A DNA stretch of 64,000 nucleotides from Bradyrhizobium jicamae (GCF_018130215.1 NZ_JAFCKQ010000016.1:62001-126000), one strand, 5' to 3'. Numbered from the stretch's first letter, positions 7,111 through 15,993 are shown. Numbers and translations are program-made. The notes: generated from the sequence alone by a model not told the origin.

Positions 7111-8613
7111 GTGAAGCGACCGCGGAAGCGCGCTGCCAGCGTCGCTGTCATCGATATTGGCTCGAACTCGGTTCGTCTCGTGGTCTACGAGGCGATGGCG
7201 CGCAGCCTCATCACCATCTTCAACGAGAAGGCGCTGTGCGGGCTCGGCCGCGAGGTGCAGACCACCGGCCTGCTTGCGACCGACGCCGTCAACAAGGCGC
7301 TCACCGCGCTCCGCCGCTTCCGCGCGCTGTGCAAGATCCAGCAGGTCGGCCGGGTCTATGCGATCGCGACCGCGGCCTGCCGCGACGCCAAGAACGGTCC
7401 GGACTTCATCGCGCGGGCCGAGCGCATCTGCGGCGCCAGGATCGAGATCCTGTCAGGACCGCGTGAGGCGAAGCTGTCGGCGCTCGGCGTCATCTCCGGC
7501 GTGCACAACCCGAACGGCATCGTCGGCGATCTCGGCGGCGGCTCGCTCGAACTGATCGACGTGAGAGGCAATCGCGTGCGCAGCGGCGTGACCCTGCCGC
7601 TCGGCAGCCTCGCGCTGCAGGACCTCGCGCACAAATCGCTCAAGCGGGCCGAGCGCATCGTCAGGAACGAACTGCTCGGTGTCGCCCTGCTCAAGGCCGG
7701 CCGTGGCCGCGCCTTCTATGCGGTCGGCGGCACCTGGCGTGCGCTGGCGCGCATCCACATCATCCAGAGCGGTTATCCGCTCAAGGTGATGCACGGCTAT
7801 TCCATTCCCGCGGCCGACGCGCTCGACTTCGCGCGGCGGCTGCGGCGGCTTGCGGCCGCCAATCTGCTCGCCAATATCGAGGCGGTCGCCGATGCGCGGC
7901 GACCGCTCCTGACCTATGCCGCGCTGGTGCTCGAATACATCATCCGCGTCGCGCAGCCGAAGACCATCGTGTTCTCGACCTTCGGCGTGCGCGAAGGCCT
8001 GCTCTACGAAATGCTGCCGCAGGCCGAGCGCGCCAAGGACGGTCTGGCCTGCGCCGCGCAGGACCTCAACGTGCTGCTGTCGCGCTCGGCGCGTCACGCC
8101 CAGGAATTGACGGCATGGACCGACCGGCTGGCACGCGTGGTGCACCTGCGCGAGACCGAGGAGGATCGCCGGCTGCGCCACGTCGCCTGCCTGCTCTCCG
8201 ACGTCGGCTGGCGGGTGCATCCCGACCATCGCGGCGAGGAAACCCTCAGCCTGATCATGAACGGCAATTTCGGATCGATCACGCATCAGGGCCGCGCCTT
8301 CGTCGCGCTCTCGGTGTTCTACCGCTACGCCGGCCTCAGCGAGGAAAACGAGCCGCCGCCACAAATCCGCGAATTGGTGACGCCGGCGATGGACGAGCGT
8401 GCCCGCGTGCTCGGCGCCGCGTTTCGCGTCGCCCATCTGATCACCGCGGCACGCACCGGCGTGCTGCCGGCGACGCATTTCCGGACCCAGGGCCGCAAGC
8501 TGATGCTGGTGTTCGAGCACCGGATGGTCGATCTCGTCGCCGACCGGGTCGGCAGCCGCTTCAAGCAGCTCGCGCGGCTGCTCGGCCGATCCGGCTCGAT
8601 CGTGCGCCGCTAG
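7111..8613 (+). CDS. ppx: Exopolyphosphatase / guanosine pentaphosphatase family (Ppx/GppA)
   Basis: Ppx/GppA enzymes release terminal phosphates from polyphosphate or convert pppGpp to ppGpp. The 500-residue product has the actin-like ATPase motifs IDIGSNSVRLVVYE (about residues 14-27) and GDLGGGSLELID (near 140). A helical HD-like C-terminal region follows from about residue 310. The start is GTG, 12 bp after the ppk stop. Pairing with ppk favours an exopolyphosphatase role, but this family is bifunctional in many species. Confidence 0.93.
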   Translation: MKRPRKRAASVAVIDIGSNSVRLVVYEAMARSLITIFNEKALCGLGREVQTTGLLATDAVNKALTALRRFRALCKIQQVGRVYAIATAACRDAKNGPDFIARAERICGARIEILSGPREAKLSALGVISGVHNPNGIVGDLGGGSLELIDVRGNRVRSGVTLPLGSLALQDLAHKSLKRAERIVRNELLGVALLKAGRGRAFYAVGGTWRALARIHIIQSGYPLKVMHGYSIPAADALDFARRLRRLAAANLLANIEAVADARRPLLTYAALVLEYIIRVAQPKTIVFSTFGVREGLLYEMLPQAERAKDGLACAAQDLNVLLSRSARHAQELTAWTDRLARVVHLRETEEDRRLRHVACLLSDVGWRVHPDHRGEETLSLIMNGNFGSITHQGRAFVALSVFYRYAGLSEENEPPPQIRELVTPAMDERARVLGAAFRVAHLITAARTGVLPATHFRTQGRKLMLVFEHRMVDLVADRVGSRFKQLARLLGRSGSIVRR

Positions 8614-8620
8614 AGAACGA

Positions 8621-8654
8621 CGAAGCGTTCACGCAGCCCTGACGGAACGCTTCG
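8621..8654. terminator. Bidirectional hairpin between ppx and the TerC gene
   Basis: CGAAGCGTTC (8621-8630) pairs perfectly with GAACGCTTCG (8645-8654) around a 14-nt loop. It lies between the convergent ends of ppx and the TerC-family gene and overlaps the latter's stop codon. There is no strong T-run, so it may be a processing or boundary hairpin. Confidence 0.6.
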
Positions 8655-9468
8655 CCTTCCTGAGCGCGCGACGGCGCCAGATTGATCCCAGCATCAACAC
8701 CACGACGATCCCGAGCACCGCGAGCAGGATCTCGCTGCCGCTGCCGCCATGGGCGAATTGCGGAGCCACTCCAACCGACGCCAGCCAGGAATCCAGTCTG
8801 GCGCCGAGCGGTCCGGCGAACAGCAGATCCAGCTTCGGATGCACGGCGGGATCGGTTGCGATGACGTCGCCCGCGATCCAGCCGAGCAACGCAGCACCGG
8901 CCCAGACCAGGATCGGCAGCTTGTTGAGCAGCGCCATGATCAGCGCCGCTCCGGCGACGATCAAGGGAACGCTGATCGCAAGTCCGAGCACCAGGAGCGG
9001 CACGCTGCCATTGGCGGCGGCCGCCACCGCGATCACGTTGTCGAGGCTCATCACGATGTCGGCGACGACGACGATCTGCACCGCCGCCCACAAATGCGCG
9101 GCAGCGGCCACGCTGTCCTCGTCCTCGTGCTCCGGCACCAGCAGCTTGGCCGCGATCACGATCAGCGCCAGCCCACCGACGAACTTCAGGTAGGGCAGTT
9201 CCATCAGGCTGGCGACGATGCCGGTGAATATGACGCGCAGCAGCACCGCAGCGGCCGCTCCGAAGATCATGCCCCACAGTCGCTGTCGCGGCGCAAGGCC
9301 CCGGCAGGCGAGCGCGATCACGAGCGCGTTGTCACCCGACAGCAGGACATTGATCCAGATGATCTTGCCGACGGCGACCCAAAAGGTCGGGGTCACCATC
9401 TCGTTTCTGAACTCGGTAAAGAACGCACCGATTTGCGCGGGATCAAAGATCTGCCACAGCCAGTCCAC
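8629..9468 (-). CDS. TerC/YjbE family integral membrane protein
   Basis: The 279-residue protein has seven or so hydrophobic helices and the TerC hallmarks: acidic residues in membrane segments in WINVLLSGDNALVIALACRG (about residues 38-57) and VVVADIVMSLDNVIAVAAAA (near 135). Family members are linked to metal (manganese) export or tellurium resistance. An acidic loop (PEHEDEDS) separates the halves, and the C-terminus is very basic (RRRALRKAKRSVR). It follows ndk on the same strand about 110 bp away and converges with ppx. Substrate cannot be told from sequence. Confidence 0.88.
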   Translation of the reverse strand: MDWLWQIFDPAQIGAFFTEFRNEMVTPTFWVAVGKIIWINVLLSGDNALVIALACRGLAPRQRLWGMIFGAAAAVLLRVIFTGIVASLMELPYLKFVGGLALIVIAAKLLVPEHEDEDSVAAAAHLWAAVQIVVVADIVMSLDNVIAVAAAANGSVPLLVLGLAISVPLIVAGAALIMALLNKLPILVWAGAALLGWIAGDVIATDPAVHPKLDLLFAGPLGARLDSWLASVGVAPQFAHGGSGSEILLAVLGIVVVLMLGSIWRRRALRKAKRSVRAA

Positions 9469-9534
9469 GGTGCGTCCTTTTCGGCCTCGCGGCCGCCCCT
9501 GTCGGCGATCGCGCGCCGCTCCCGAGTCTATATA

Positions 9535-9581
9535 GGCACGATCTGGTCGGAAAACCGCTGCCCGGCTTTCCCGATCGTGCC
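9535..9581. repeat. Palindromic repeat directly after ndk
   Basis: GGCACGATC (9535-9543) is the perfect inverse of GATCGTGCC (9573-9581). The interior holds GGAAAAC and CTTTCC segments in the arrangement of the element at 4012-4059. On the ndk strand the palindrome starts at the base after the TAA stop, so it will form a 3'-end hairpin on ndk mRNA. I read it as a member of a dispersed Bradyrhizobium intergenic palindrome family. Confidence 0.7.
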
Positions 9582-10004
9582 TTAGCCGACGATCTCGTTG
9601 CCGGCGAAGAACTGCGCGATCTCGATCACGGCGGTCTCCGGCGCATCCGAACCGTGCACCGAGTTTTCGCCGATCGACTTCGCATGGAGCTTGCGGATCG
9701 TGCCTTCAGCGGCCTTCGACGGATCGGTCGCGCCCATCACATCGCGATATTTCAGGATGGCACCCTCGCCTTCAAGCACCTGGACCACCACCGGGCCCGA
9801 GGTCATGAAGTCGACCAGCTCACCGAAGAACGGACGCGCCTTGTGGACCGCGTAGAAGGTCTCAGCCTGGCCGCGGGTCATGCGAATGCGCTTCTGCGCC
9901 ACGATCCGCAGTCCGGCCTTCTCGATCACCGCATTGACCGCGCCGGTCAGGTTGCGCTCGGTGGCATCGGGCTTGATGATCGAAAAGGTGCGTTCAATCG
10001 CCAT
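9582..10004 (-). CDS. ndk: Nucleoside diphosphate kinase
   Basis: Ndk equalises nucleoside triphosphate pools by moving a gamma-phosphate through a phosphohistidine. The 140-residue protein starts AIERTFSIIKPDA and contains the active-site motif NSVHGSDAPETA near residue 115, where the histidine is phosphorylated. Length and ends match the family. The ATG at 10004 has AAGGA nine bases upstream, and a good promoter lies at 10044-10072. The gene is followed by a palindromic repeat and then the TerC gene. Confidence 0.98.
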   Translation of the reverse strand: MAIERTFSIIKPDATERNLTGAVNAVIEKAGLRIVAQKRIRMTRGQAETFYAVHKARPFFGELVDFMTSGPVVVQVLEGEGAILKYRDVMGATDPSKAAEGTIRKLHAKSIGENSVHGSDAPETAVIEIAQFFAGNEIVG

Positions 10005-10348
10005 GATCTCGTCCTTGCAAAGGGTGGTTGGGAGTTGCCGGGGCTTATATCGGCGCGATGCCGCGTCGGCAAGCGACCCGGCGCCTCGCCAGCCCTTGGT
10101 TTTGATGCGTTCTGACGCCGAAAAACGTCTCGGCAGCGATGATCCGGCCGAGCCCATCCCTGCCAGCTTACGACGATTTCACGAAGGTGAACCCATCCTG
10201 TCAGCGCTGTGCCGCTTCCATTCAGCTGCGGCCGCATAGGCTCTCAACCGATCGGACGCCTTGCTGGCCCCTCCGCAAGCCGCACAGGACGTCCCGGGAG
10301 ATGTCACCGCCGGCGCGTCGACCGCGCCCCAACTTCGAGGAGACGATC
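10005..10348. other. Divergent intergenic region ndk / HGGW protein
   Basis: The 344 bp between the divergent starts hold the ndk promoter (10044-10072) and the ribosome-binding site GAGGAGA before the HGGW gene. The rest is GC-rich with no convincing gene. A frame continues upstream of the HGGW ATG but lacks a plausible protein. Confidence 0.6.
10044..10072 (-). promoter_or_regulatory. Putative sigma-70 promoter of ndk
   Basis: On the minus strand TTGCCG (10072-10067) is followed after exactly 17 bp by TATAAG (10049-10044). The predicted start of transcription lies about 33 bp before the ndk ATG. Both boxes are one or two bases from consensus. Confidence 0.6.
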
Positions 10349-10606
10349 ATGTTACGCAAACTCTCGCTTGCTGCAGTTGCCGCGATTTCGCTGGGCGCGG
10401 CCGCGCTGGCCCCGACCTCCGCCTCCGCCTTCGGTGGCTGGCACGGTGGATGGCATGGCGGCTGGCACGGCGGCTGGTGGGGCCCGCGCGTCGTGGTCGG
10501 TGGTCCCGCATACGGCTATTACGGTGGTTACGGCGGCTGCTACGTGCGGCGCGTGGTCCCGACCCCGTGGGGACCCCGCTGGCGCCTGGTGAACCGCTGC
10601 TACTGA
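10349..10606 (+). CDS. Small secreted HGGW-repeat protein
   Basis: The 85-residue protein has a clear signal peptide (LRKLSLAAVAAISLGAAALA, cleaved after ASA near residue 27). The mature part is rich in Gly, Trp, His and Tyr: three WHGGWHGG-type repeats, then a GPAYGYYGGYGGCYV stretch and a basic tail. Two cysteines (CYV and the C-terminal RCY) could form a disulfide. Such Gly-rich exported proteins are frequent in Bradyrhizobium, and their role is unknown. The ATG is preceded by GAGGAGA, and a strong terminator follows, so it is probably monocistronic. Confidence 0.85.
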   Translation: MLRKLSLAAVAAISLGAAALAPTSASAFGGWHGGWHGGWHGGWWGPRVVVGGPAYGYYGGYGGCYVRRVVPTPWGPRWRLVNRCY

Positions 10607-10635
10607 CCCGATTTGATGCCCCTCCCCTGACTTGG

Positions 10636-10663
10636 GCCCCGGCCACCGCGCCGGGGCTTTTTT
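10636..10663 (+). terminator. Intrinsic terminator of the HGGW gene
   Basis: GCCCCGG (10636-10642) pairs with CCGGGGC (10651-10657) around an 8-nt loop and is followed by six T residues. This is a textbook rho-independent terminator 30 bp after the stop codon. Confidence 0.9.
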
Positions 10664-10813
10664 CGTCCGCGGGAACCCGCCAAATGCTCCAGGCCGCTAC
10701 CTCAGAGCGAGCGCCGGACCACAGAAATGCCCGAAACCAAAATCGGGCTCGCGACTTGATAAGGCACGGATTTACTCAAACCTCGCGAGGTGAAACTCGC
10801 CAAGAGACGTGCC

Positions 10814-10990
10814 ATGACCACGACCCAGACCAACAGGGATCTCGAGCAGATCGATCACAAGACCTGCCGCCACATCTGCGATGCCGTTGGCGAGCGGCTT
10901 CAGCAGAGCATGCGCCCGGAACCGTCGCTGTCATCCCCCCTGCAACAGCTCATGGATGAATTGCGTCGACGGGAAGACGATCGCCGTTAG
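10814..10990 (+). CDS. Small conserved-type hypothetical protein
   Basis: This 58-residue protein is hydrophilic and mostly helical, with the central segment HICDAVGERLQQSM, then PLQQLMDELRRREDDRR at the C-terminus. I do not recognise a named family. The GERLQ...LMDELRR layout faintly recalls NepR-type anti-sigma factors, but the match is too short to claim. The ATG at 10814 is preferred over an in-frame GTG at 10790. It stands alone between the HGGW terminator and the ABC-F gene. Confidence 0.6.
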   Translation: MTTTQTNRDLEQIDHKTCRHICDAVGERLQQSMRPEPSLSSPLQQLMDELRRREDDRR

Positions 10991-11099
10991 GCTCTTGCGG
11001 GCTGACAAGCAGCCCAAAATGCGTATTTCCAACAACCGTGTGGCCAGAATTTACAAACTGACGGGTTGCGTTTGGCGGCGGGTCCGGTGACAACGCTGC

Positions 11100-12962
11100 A
11101 TGCTTTCCATCACTGATATCTCGGTCCGGATCGCCGGACGGTTGTTGATTGATCACAGTTCCGTGCAGATCACGCCCGGTGCGCGCGTCGGATTCGTCGG
11201 CCGCAACGGCGTGGGCAAGTCGACGCTGTTTCACGCCATCCGCGGCGACATCCCGACCGAAAGCGGCAGCATCGCCCTGCCGCCGCGCTGGACCATCGGC
11301 AGCCTCGCCCAGGAAGCCCCCGACGGGCCCGAGAGCCTGATCAACGTCGTGCTGAAGGCCGATCGCGAACGCGACGCGCTGCTGCGCGAGGCCGAGACGG
11401 CGCAGGATCCGCACCGGATCGCAGAGATCCAGACCCGGCTGACCGACATCGACGCGCACTCCGCGCCGGCACGCGCGGCGGCGATCCTCTCTGGCCTCGG
11501 CTTCCCGACGGCAGATCAGGCGCGGCCCTGCGCCGAATTTTCCGGCGGCTGGCGCATGCGCGTCGCGCTTGCGGCGACGCTGTTCTCGGCGCCCGATCTG
11601 CTGCTGCTGGACGAACCGACCAACTACCTCGATCTCGAAGGCACGCTGTGGCTGGAGAATCACCTCGCCAACTATCCGCGCACGGTGATCGTCATCAGCC
11701 ACGACCGCGACCTCCTGGACACCTCGGTCGATCAGATCCTGCACCTCGATCGCGGCAGACTGACGCTCTACAAGGGCACCTATTCATCATTCGAGGAACA
11801 GCGCGCAGCGCGCGAGCTGCTCGACGCCAAGCACGCCAAGCGCCAGGCCGACGAGCGCAAGCGCCTGCAGGCTTTCGTCGACCGCTTCAAGGCCAAGGCC
11901 TCGAAGGCACGGCAAGCCCAATCGCGTGTCAAGATGCTGGAGCGGATGAAGCCGGTCACAGCGCTCGTGACCCAGGACGTCCGCGAAATCTCGTTCCCGA
12001 CGCCGGAGAGACTGCTGTCGCCGCCGATCATTGCGGTCGACGAGGTCGCGGTCGGCTACGAGCCGGGCAAGCCGGTGCTCAATCGCGTGACGCTGCGCAT
12101 CGATACCGACGACCGCATCGCGCTGCTCGGCGCCAACGGCAACGGCAAGTCGACGCTGGTCAAGCTGCTCGCCGGCAAACTGGCGCCGTTCTCGGGCAGG
12201 GTCACGCGGGCCGACAAACTGTCGATCGGCTACTTCGCCCAGCATCAGGTCGATGAGCTCAATCTCGACGCATCGCCCTATGACCACATCCGCAAGCTGA
12301 TGCCGGATGCCCCCGAGAGCAAGGTGCGCGGCCGGGTCGGCGCGATCGGCTTTTCCGGCAAGGCCGGCGACACGCTGGTGCAGAGCCTGTCGGGCGGTGA
12401 AAAGGCGCGGCTGCTGCTCGGGCTCGCCACCTTCTTCGGTCCGAACATGATCATCCTCGACGAGCCGACCAACCATCTCGACATCGACAGCCGCGCCGCG
12501 CTGGCCGAGGCCATCAACGATTTTCCGGGCGCGGTCATCATGGTCTCGCACGACCGCTATCTGATCGAGGCCTGCGCCGATCGGCTCTGGGTGGTCGCCA
12601 ACCAGACCGTGACGTCCTATGACGGCGATCTCGACGAGTACCGCAAGCTGATCCTGTCGGCCAATGACGACCGGACCGCCGCACGCGAGCGCGTCAAGGA
12701 GGCCGCAAAGCCCGAGCGCGCGAGGGGCGAACGGCGCGCTGCGCCCAGGCAGCGGATCGCGCAGGCGGAGGCCGAGATCGAGCGCATCAACGGCATCATT
12801 GCCAAGATCGACACTGCGCTGGCGCTGCCCGACATCTTCACGCGCGATCCCAGGCAGGCCGCGCAACTCACCAAGGCCCGCGCCGGCGCCGAAAGCGCGC
12901 TGCAGCGCGCCGAGGAAGAGTGGCTGGACGCCAGCGCCGAGCTCGACGCGGCAGCGAACTAA
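11100..12962 (+). CDS. ABC-F family ATPase
   Basis: This soluble protein of 620 residues has two ABC ATPase domains and no membrane segments, the mark of ABC-F proteins that act on the ribosome. Domain 1 has GRNGVGKST (about residue 36) and LLLLDEPTNYLDL. A charged linker, rich in Lys/Arg/Ala, spans about residues 235-300. Domain 2 has GANGNGKST (near 346), LSGGEKARLLLG and MIILDEPTNHLDI. The C-terminal 100 residues are coiled-coil (AEAEIERINGIIAKID). Length and tail resemble YheS/Uup types. Whether it aids stalled translation or biogenesis is not decidable here. It converges with the lipoprotein gene. Confidence 0.92.
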   Translation: MLSITDISVRIAGRLLIDHSSVQITPGARVGFVGRNGVGKSTLFHAIRGDIPTESGSIALPPRWTIGSLAQEAPDGPESLINVVLKADRERDALLREAETAQDPHRIAEIQTRLTDIDAHSAPARAAAILSGLGFPTADQARPCAEFSGGWRMRVALAATLFSAPDLLLLDEPTNYLDLEGTLWLENHLANYPRTVIVISHDRDLLDTSVDQILHLDRGRLTLYKGTYSSFEEQRAARELLDAKHAKRQADERKRLQAFVDRFKAKASKARQAQSRVKMLERMKPVTALVTQDVREISFPTPERLLSPPIIAVDEVAVGYEPGKPVLNRVTLRIDTDDRIALLGANGNGKSTLVKLLAGKLAPFSGRVTRADKLSIGYFAQHQVDELNLDASPYDHIRKLMPDAPESKVRGRVGAIGFSGKAGDTLVQSLSGGEKARLLLGLATFFGPNMIILDEPTNHLDIDSRAALAEAINDFPGAVIMVSHDRYLIEACADRLWVVANQTVTSYDGDLDEYRKLILSANDDRTAARERVKEAAKPERARGERRAAPRQRIAQAEAEIERINGIIAKIDTALALPDIFTRDPRQAAQLTKARAGAESALQRAEEEWLDASAELDAAAN

Positions 12963-12978
12963 CAGAACGGAAAAGGCC

Positions 12979-13581
12979 CTAGCCGTTCGAGGTTGCCGGA
13001 GGCTTGGTCGCGGCCGGCTTTTTCTTCTTCGGCTTGGCCGCCTTCGCCTTCGGCTCGGGCTCCGGATCCGGGCCGCGCTCCACCGAGGTCAGCCGACCCG
13101 AGGTGAAGGTGTAGATGCCGGCGCGCGCGCCGCGCGCCCAGGTCACGACCGCGACGCGGTTGCCGCCCGGGCCGCTCGATAAATTCACGCTGTCGGGCGC
13201 GCCGATGCCGCGCACGACGTCGCACTCGGTATGACCGAGCGCGACATGACCCGTCAGCTGAGGCTGGGGCGGCGGTGCGCCGGCGGCACCATCTGCGAGC
13301 GCGTTCGCGTCGGCGGCGCCGGGCGGCGGCGCCATGCCGGGACACGATCCGTCGGCGCTGACGAGATCATCATTGGTCACCGGCTTGTCCGGGGTCAGCG
13401 GCGGAGACTCGATCGAGATGTTGCGGATGAACAGCCGCCCCGGACGCGAAAACCACTCGGCATCGCGCGACATGAGATCGGATGCACTCGAGCAGCCGGC
13501 AAGGCCGGGCGCAAGCACAAGCAGCGCCAACAGCGACTTTCGACTGAATGTTGCGTCCCGCACGATCGACCGCACTCCCAT
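12979..13581 (-). CDS. Putative lipoprotein with basic Lys/Pro/Ala tail
   Basis: The 200-residue product opens with a basic region, a hydrophobic stretch (LLALLVLAPG) and a lipobox LAGC, so the cysteine near residue 30 should be lipidated. The middle has a small domain with TECDVVRGIGAPDSVNLSSG and VAVVTWARGARAGIYTFTSG, which resembles SmpA/OmlA-like outer-membrane lipoprotein folds in outline. The C-terminal 40 residues are a Pro/Glu/Lys repeat ending in KKKKPAATKPPAT. An in-frame ATG at 13608 gives nine extra residues. It lies downstream of pepA-holC and may share their transcript. Function unknown. Confidence 0.8.
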   Translation of the reverse strand: MGVRSIVRDATFSRKSLLALLVLAPGLAGCSSASDLMSRDAEWFSRPGRLFIRNISIESPPLTPDKPVTNDDLVSADGSCPGMAPPPGAADANALADGAAGAPPPQPQLTGHVALGHTECDVVRGIGAPDSVNLSSGPGGNRVAVVTWARGARAGIYTFTSGRLTSVERGPDPEPEPKAKAAKPKKKKPAATKPPATSNG

Positions 13582-13673
13582 TGTAAGTGTAAGGGGTTGT
13601 CCGAACATCTCTTTGCGGCATGACCGTGGCTTGCCGCAAGAAACCTCAAATTATCATTAATTGCTTGATATCT

Positions 13674-14126
13674 CTATTGCCGCCGCTGCCAGCGTCCCCG
13701 TTCGTCGGCCTGCCAGTAGGTGACCTCCAAGCCACGTGCCTTGCAAGCCGTCCAGCTCTGCCGCGCCGCGGCCAGTGCCTCGGGATCGTCGCCGTTGAAC
13801 ACGAGCACGACCCGCTCGTAGGTGTCGCAATCGGCCGGCAGCGCGGCGCTATCGATCAGGAAGCGGACATTGGCCCGGTTCGGATTGCCCTCCTCGATCG
13901 ACAGGATGATCGGCTGGTCCTGCGCGTCGGCAACGCGCCAGATCGCGTGCGGCAGAAACGAATCATCGCTGTAGGTCCATAAATGCGCGTCGAGCATCTC
14001 GGCGCGCTCCGGCGATGTCGATTGCACGACCACGCGCCAGCCGCGCTCGAGCGATTTCTCGAGCAGCGGCGGCAACACGCTCTCCAGCGTCATGTTCTGC
14101 AGATGGTAGAACAGAACCTCGGTCAT
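13674..14126 (-). CDS. holC: DNA polymerase III subunit chi
   Basis: HolC links the clamp-loader complex to single-strand-binding protein at the replication fork. The 150-residue protein begins MTEVLFYHLQNMTLESVLPP, typical of alphaproteobacterial HolC, and keeps the fold's landmarks: VVVQSTSPERAEMLDAHLWT, SFLPHA near residue 57 and VLVFNGDDPEALAAAR near residue 107. It follows pepA by 15 bp on the same strand, an arrangement common in this group. Confidence 0.93.
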   Translation of the reverse strand: MTEVLFYHLQNMTLESVLPPLLEKSLERGWRVVVQSTSPERAEMLDAHLWTYSDDSFLPHAIWRVADAQDQPIILSIEEGNPNRANVRFLIDSAALPADCDTYERVVLVFNGDDPEALAAARQSWTACKARGLEVTYWQADERGRWQRRQ

Positions 14127-14141
14127 GCGGCGGCAGTCGCC

Positions 14142-15644
14142 TCACTTCTTTCCTTCATAATAGTCCGAGACCAGCCGATCGAGCAGCCGGACGCCGTAGC
14201 CCGAACCCCAGCTCTGGTTGATCTCGGTTTTCGGCGCCCCCATCGCGGTGCCGGCGATGTCGAGATGCGCCCACGGCGTGCTGTCGACGAAGCGCTGCAG
14301 GAATTGTGCCGCGGTGATCGAGCCGCCATTGCGTCCGCCGGTGTTCTTCATGTCCGCGAATTGCGAGTCGATCTGCTTGTCGTACTCCGGGCCGAGCGGC
14401 ATGCGCCAAACCCGCTCGCCGGTCTCGAGTCCGACCTTGGTCAGCCGCCCGGCAAGCTCGTCATTATTGGAGAACATGCCGGCATGATCGGTGCCGAGCG
14501 CAACCATGATCGCGCCGGTCAGGGTCGCGAGATCGACCATGAATTTCGGCTTGCACTTCTTGGCGACGTACCACAGCACGTCCGCAAGCACGAGGCGGCC
14601 CTCGGCGTCGGTGTTGATGATCTCGATGGTCTGGCCGGACATCGAGGTGACGATGTCTCCGGGACGCTGCGCGTTGCCGTCGGGCATGTTCTCGACCAGG
14701 CCGATGGCGCCGACCGCGTTGACGCGCGCCTTGCGGGCCGCGAGCGCATGCATCAGCCCGACCACGCAGGCCGCGCCGCCCATGTCGCCCTTCATGTCCT
14801 CCATGCCGCCCGCTCCCTTGATCGAGATGCCGCCGGTGTCGAAGCACACCCCCTTGCCGACGAAGGCGACCGGCGCCTCGCTCTTCTTGCCGCCGTTCCA
14901 GCGCATGATCACGGTGCGGCCGGGACGCACCGAGCCCTGCGCGACGCCGAGCAGCGCGCCCATGCCGAGCTTGGTCATCGCCTTGACGTCGAGCACCTCG
15001 ACGGTGACTCCGAGCTTGCGGAGCTGGCCCGCCCTGCGCGCGAACTCCTCGGGGTACAGCACGTTCGGCGGCTCGTTGACGAGCTCGCGCGCCAGGTTCA
15101 CGCCGTCGACGATACAGGCGCCCGGGGCGAACGCCTTCTTTGCCGCCGCGACATCTTCGACGGCGATCGAGACGTCGGCCCGTACGGCACCATTCTCGCC
15201 GTCCTTCTTCCTGGTCTTGTAGCGATCAAACTTGTAGGCGCGCAGCCGGAGGCCGGTCGCGATCCCGGCAGCCTGATCGGCCGTCATCGCGGCATCGGGC
15301 AATTCGGCGATCACGGTCAGGGCGTGGCTGCCGCCGTTGAGCTTTCCGGCAGCGATGCCGCCGAACTTCAGGAAATCGTTCTGCTTGAGATCGGACGCCT
15401 TGCCGATGCCGATCACGATCAGCCGGTCGGTCTTGACCCCGTCGGGCGCCAGGATGTCGAGCGCGGATCCGCTCTTGCCCTTGAACTGGTTGGCGGCGGC
15501 CGCCCGCTTGATCGTCTCGGCCGCTGTCCCAAGTGCCTTCCGGGTCGCCGCTCCCAGCTTCAACTGCTCGTCGCAAAAAGCGAGCAGAATGCCACGAACC
15601 GGCGTGGACAGTGGGGCAAAGCCGACCTTGACGGCGTCGGACAT
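14142..15644 (-). CDS. pepA: Leucyl aminopeptidase (M17)
   Basis: PepA is a cytosolic di-metal aminopeptidase that removes N-terminal residues. The 500-residue protein has the C-terminal catalytic domain with VGKGVCFDTGGISIK (metal-binding Lys and Asp, about residues 263-277) and the family signature NTDAEGRLVLADVLWY (near 342). The N-terminal domain is less conserved, as usual. In some bacteria PepA also binds DNA; nothing here tests that. A TGGAGGA ribosome-binding site precedes the ATG. holC and a lipoprotein gene follow, and lptF diverges upstream. Confidence 0.97.
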   Translation of the reverse strand: MSDAVKVGFAPLSTPVRGILLAFCDEQLKLGAATRKALGTAAETIKRAAAANQFKGKSGSALDILAPDGVKTDRLIVIGIGKASDLKQNDFLKFGGIAAGKLNGGSHALTVIAELPDAAMTADQAAGIATGLRLRAYKFDRYKTRKKDGENGAVRADVSIAVEDVAAAKKAFAPGACIVDGVNLARELVNEPPNVLYPEEFARRAGQLRKLGVTVEVLDVKAMTKLGMGALLGVAQGSVRPGRTVIMRWNGGKKSEAPVAFVGKGVCFDTGGISIKGAGGMEDMKGDMGGAACVVGLMHALAARKARVNAVGAIGLVENMPDGNAQRPGDIVTSMSGQTIEIINTDAEGRLVLADVLWYVAKKCKPKFMVDLATLTGAIMVALGTDHAGMFSNNDELAGRLTKVGLETGERVWRMPLGPEYDKQIDSQFADMKNTGGRNGGSITAAQFLQRFVDSTPWAHLDIAGTAMGAPKTEINQSWGSGYGVRLLDRLVSDYYEGKK

Positions 15645-15993
15645 AGGAAAATCCTCCAGAATTCAGGGTGTTGCCAGGATGTATTTCCAAGGCCTGGGAA
15701 CGGCCCGGATGCGCGTCGCGATGGCGGCCCGGGGCGAGCCGGACCGTGCTTGACCTTACTATGGCCTGCCCGCGACACCGCTGCCAAGCGCCGCCGTGGC
15801 GAGAAGGCCACAAGGAGGATTAATTAACCATACGTAAAGGCTGCCTTGGCTCGGCCATTTTGTTGACGGATCAAGGGGATGGTAGTGAGAGTGTGAAGCC
15901 GGACTGATCTGCGGCTCGATCCTGGGGAACCCGCTTGGCGGGATGGGTCGGAACCGTGCGTTTGGGGGCGCCTAGGGGGTCATTGCGGTCGTT
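15645..15993. other. Divergent intergenic region pepA / lptF
   Basis: The 349 bp contain a candidate CtrA motif (15824-15838), a TTGACG box at 15863-15868 without a clear -10 partner, and a small hairpin CCCGC-TTG-GCGGG at 15930-15942 in the probable lptF leader. No gene is apparent. Confidence 0.5.
15824..15838. promoter_or_regulatory. Candidate CtrA-binding site
   Basis: The sequence TTAACCATACGTAAA contains TTAACCAT, a recognised alphaproteobacterial CtrA half-motif, followed at N7 spacing by TAAA, one base from the TTAA-N7-TTAA consensus. It is in an unusually AT-rich patch about 155 bp before lptF. Control of lptF or pepA by CtrA is inference. Confidence 0.4.

Noticed and set aside
10438..10482. 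CRISPR-like short repeats
   Set aside because: The 12-bp repeats encode the WHGGWHGG motif of a secreted protein and have no spacers.
13983..15827. 614-residue plus-strand frame opposite pepA
   Set aside because: Antisense shadow of a conserved aminopeptidase; compositionally biased and without motifs.
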